The notes under the pieces were generated by a model that did not search any database, had not been told where the DNA came from, and saw only the letters and a program-made list of their open reading frames with translations. 64,000 nucleotides of DNA from Roseivivax jejudonensis (GTDB lineage Bacteria > Pseudomonadota > Alphaproteobacteria > Rhodobacterales > Rhodobacteraceae): NCBI RefSeq assembly GCF_900172265.1, contig NZ_FWFK01000002.1:585106-649105 (forward strand), in the 5' to 3' direction. A program made the translations under genes and the position numbers. Positions 62,769-64,000 of this stretch are shown here, piece by piece. The number at the start of each line of letters is the position of its first letter. Position 1 is the stretch's first letter.

Positions 62769-63452
62769 TCAGTGGGCCATCATCTCTTCGGCGACCTCTT
62801 CGCCGCTCAGGTCGGCCGGATAGAAGGTCGGCCAGTTGGTCACTTCCTCGAGCAGCGCCGCCCGGTCGTCGCCCCAGTAGAGTCGGTAGTGCCCGGCATC
62901 GGTGGGCGCGATCGCGTGGTCGCTGAACTGGATGAAGCCCGGCGCCTCGGCATCGCCGCCCGCCTTCTCGAAGATGTAGCGGACGCCGCGGTTGCCGGCC
63001 TCGTAGGTCAGCACCTCGTGGCCGTCATCGTCGTAGCGGCCCTGCACCGGCTCTCCGTCACGGAAGAAGGTGACACTGTCTCCGTCGATCAGGATGCGGG
63101 CCACGTCGGTCGCATAGCCGGTCTGGTAGTAGGCCGTATATTCGGCCGCGGTCATGTCGCCGTGCTCGGCCTTGTGGGCCATGACCTCCTCGAGGGTGCC
63201 ATCCTGCAGCAGCGGGTAGACCGACCGCCAGTCGCCTTCCCAGTCAGAGAGATCGCGGGCCTTGATCTGGTCGTCGTCGAAGTAGCCATTGTAGATGTCG
63301 TCGTCGCCGTGATCGTGGGCGTGTTCTTCGGAATGCTCGTGATCGTGGTCGGTCACGCCGTCGCTGTCGCTTTCCGCGAAGGCCTGCGAGGAGAGGGTGA
63401 GCAGCGCGCTGGCGGCGAGGATGCTGACGTGCTTGGCGAATGCCTGTTGCAT
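62769..63452 (-). CDS. zinT: Periplasmic zinc-binding protein ZinT
   Basis: This 227-residue protein has a signal peptide ending near SQAFAES (residues about 1-29) and a His/Asp-rich stretch [16 protein letters not shown]. The ZinT domain follows ([20 protein letters not shown], then YYWGDD-like [16 protein letters not shown] and [15 protein letters not shown]). It scavenges zinc in the periplasm under limitation. Start ATG 63452 (MQQAFAKHV) follows AGGAGT; a frame open further upstream is ignored. It is the first gene behind the Zur box at 63497. Confidence 0.94.
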   Translation of the reverse strand: MQQAFAKHVSILAASALLTLSSQAFAESDSDGVTDHDHEHSEEHAHDHGDDDIYNGYFDDDQIKARDLSDWEGDWRSVYPLLQDGTLEEVMAHKAEHGDMTAAEYTAYYQTGYATDVARILIDGDSVTFFRDGEPVQGRYDDDGHEVLTYEAGNRGVRYIFEKAGGDAEAPGFIQFSDHAIAPTDAGHYRLYWGDDRAALLEEVTNWPTFYPADLSGEEVAEEMMAH

Positions 63453-63496
63453 GAGTGACTCCTGTGGTCCGGGGAAGGTCAGAGTTCCATTACAAT

Positions 63497-63518
63497 TTGT
63501 TATGTAATGACATAACAA
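63497..63518 (-). promoter_or_regulatory. Zur box upstream of zinT
   Basis: TTGTTATGT-N4-ACATAACAA is a perfect inverted repeat with nine-base arms, 44 bp before zinT. It fits the alphaproteobacterial Zur consensus (GTTATNNNATAAC type). Zinc-loaded Zur should repress the zinT-GTPase-DUF1826-DUF6525 operon from here. Confidence 0.85.
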
Positions 63519-63663
63519 TCAACCGATAGCGACAAGCACTTTTGCTTGCAACCCACATCCCTGGGCTCGCGATGTGATGGGTCGCGCGTCCCCTCGGCCC
63601 GCAGGGCCTGTCCCTTCTGTCCGGAGCCATGTCCGCGCGATGCCATGACCCCGAACGTTTCTG

Positions 63664-63840
63664 AAGCCCAAGGCGGGACTGCTTCAGCGGCTAGAGGAAC
63701 TGGAAGCGCGGAAGACGCAGCTTGAAGTCGAGCTCGACGCCCCTGCCCCGTCGCCTGTGCGGCTGCATCCCAGGCTGCCGGAACTGTACCGCGCCAAGGT
63801 GGCCGAGCTCGTGACCTGCTCCCCTGAAACCTCCCCACTC
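63664..63840 (+). pseudogene. C-terminal remnant of a large serine recombinase
   Basis: A frame encodes LLQRLEELEARKTQLEVELD followed by APSPVRLHPRLPELYRAKVAEL, the coiled-coil and tail typical of the C-terminal part of large serine recombinases. It has no start or catalytic domain in this window. The frame runs into the left end of the IS at 63812 and stops at 63838-63840. I interpret it as a recombinase gene relic interrupted by the IS. Confidence 0.6.
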
Positions 63841-64000
63841 TGAGGTTAGTCTGTTCCTCGACAGAGGAGACGGACGATGAAGCGCAGCAGGTTCAGCGAA
63901 GAACAGATCATTGGCATCCTGAAGGAGCACCAGGCCGGGCTGAGCGCGGCGGAGCTCTGTCGGAAGCACGGCGTGAGCGAGCCGACGTTTTACAAGTGGC
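63812..64000 (+). mobile_element. IS3-family element, left end (continues past window)
   Basis: The element begins about TGACCTGCTCCCC at 63812 and carries the start of an orfA. It is a different subgroup from the element at 1480 (IS407-like N-terminus). The right end lies outside the window. Confidence 0.75.
63877..64000 (+). CDS. IS3-family transposase OrfA, N-terminal part
   Basis: The first 41 residues are visible from ATG 63877 (preceded by AGAGGAGA), starting MKRSRFSEEQIIGILKEHQA and the HTH core LSAAELCRKHGVSEPTFYKW. This is the transposase_8 DNA-binding domain of IS3-group OrfA. The gene is cut by the window edge. Confidence 0.92.
   Translation, partial: MKRSRFSEEQIIGILKEHQAGLSAAELCRKHGVSEPTFYKW

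Overview
The window is GC-rich (about two thirds G+C by eye, not computed) and densely packed, with many ATGA-type start/stop overlaps and only short intergenic gaps. The family mix points to an alphaproteobacterium, most likely Rhodobacteraceae (Roseobacter group): DUF2783 beside a FAD hydroxylase and homogentisate genes, DUF6525, many CUT2 and TRAP transporters, a solitary vanadium haloperoxidase, and an intergenic repeat ending in ...CCAAGAAGAAA. No rRNA, tRNA or CRISPR array was seen.

Layout. 1-4412: an unrecognised gene tail, a low-GC scar with a decayed inverted insertion-sequence (IS) end, an intact IS2-type IS3-family element, a GNAT gene beheaded by it, and a YfdC-like formate/nitrite-family channel. 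4413-8737: an RND efflux pump with its adaptor. 9148-14804: a homogentisate/aromatic catabolic operon (hmgA, fumarylacetoacetase, MBL-fold protein, FAD hydroxylase, DUF2783). 14970-30627: a large two-armed catabolic locus. The minus arm encodes a CUT2 ABC importer and an SDR dehydrogenase. The plus arm encodes an unusual regulator (winged helix plus solute-binding-protein fold), a second SDR, an M24-fold protein, an acetoin/2-oxoacid dehydrogenase-like E1 pair, a split E2 and an aldehyde dehydrogenase. 31100-37905: a second sugar system with a LacI regulator, a perfect 20-bp operator, a TIM-barrel isomerase, a Gfo/Idh dehydrogenase and a CUT2 importer. 38142-42658: vanadium haloperoxidase and a UvrD-type helicase. 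42818-48508: a degenerate sigma-54-type activator divergent from a cyanate/nitrate-type ABC importer with cyanase. 48870-54202: aldehyde dehydrogenase, 3-hydroxyisobutyrate-dehydrogenase-like enzyme and TRAP transporter. 55043-60462: a TetR-controlled detoxification-like operon, then an AraC regulator, a Tat-exported isochorismatase-like hydrolase and a YHS protein. 60582-63452: a zinc-starvation operon (zinT, COG0523 GTPase, DUF1826, DUF6525) behind a near-ideal Zur box. 63664-64000: a serine-recombinase tail cut by a second IS3-family element.

How the genes work together. The most interesting region is 14970-30627. Substrate uptake, two alcohol dehydrogenases, thiamine-dependent oxidative cleavage and an aldehyde dehydrogenase are laid out as one pathway. 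They surround a regulator that appears to have captured a transporter's ligand-binding domain, with three near-identical palindromes just upstream. I infer that a polyol or sugar is imported, oxidised to an alpha-hydroxyketone or 2-oxoacid, cleaved to an acyl-CoA (plus possibly an aldehyde), and the aldehyde oxidised. The substrate cannot be read from the sequence. The cyanase operon and the zinc operon are better understood units, but each carries an unusual component.
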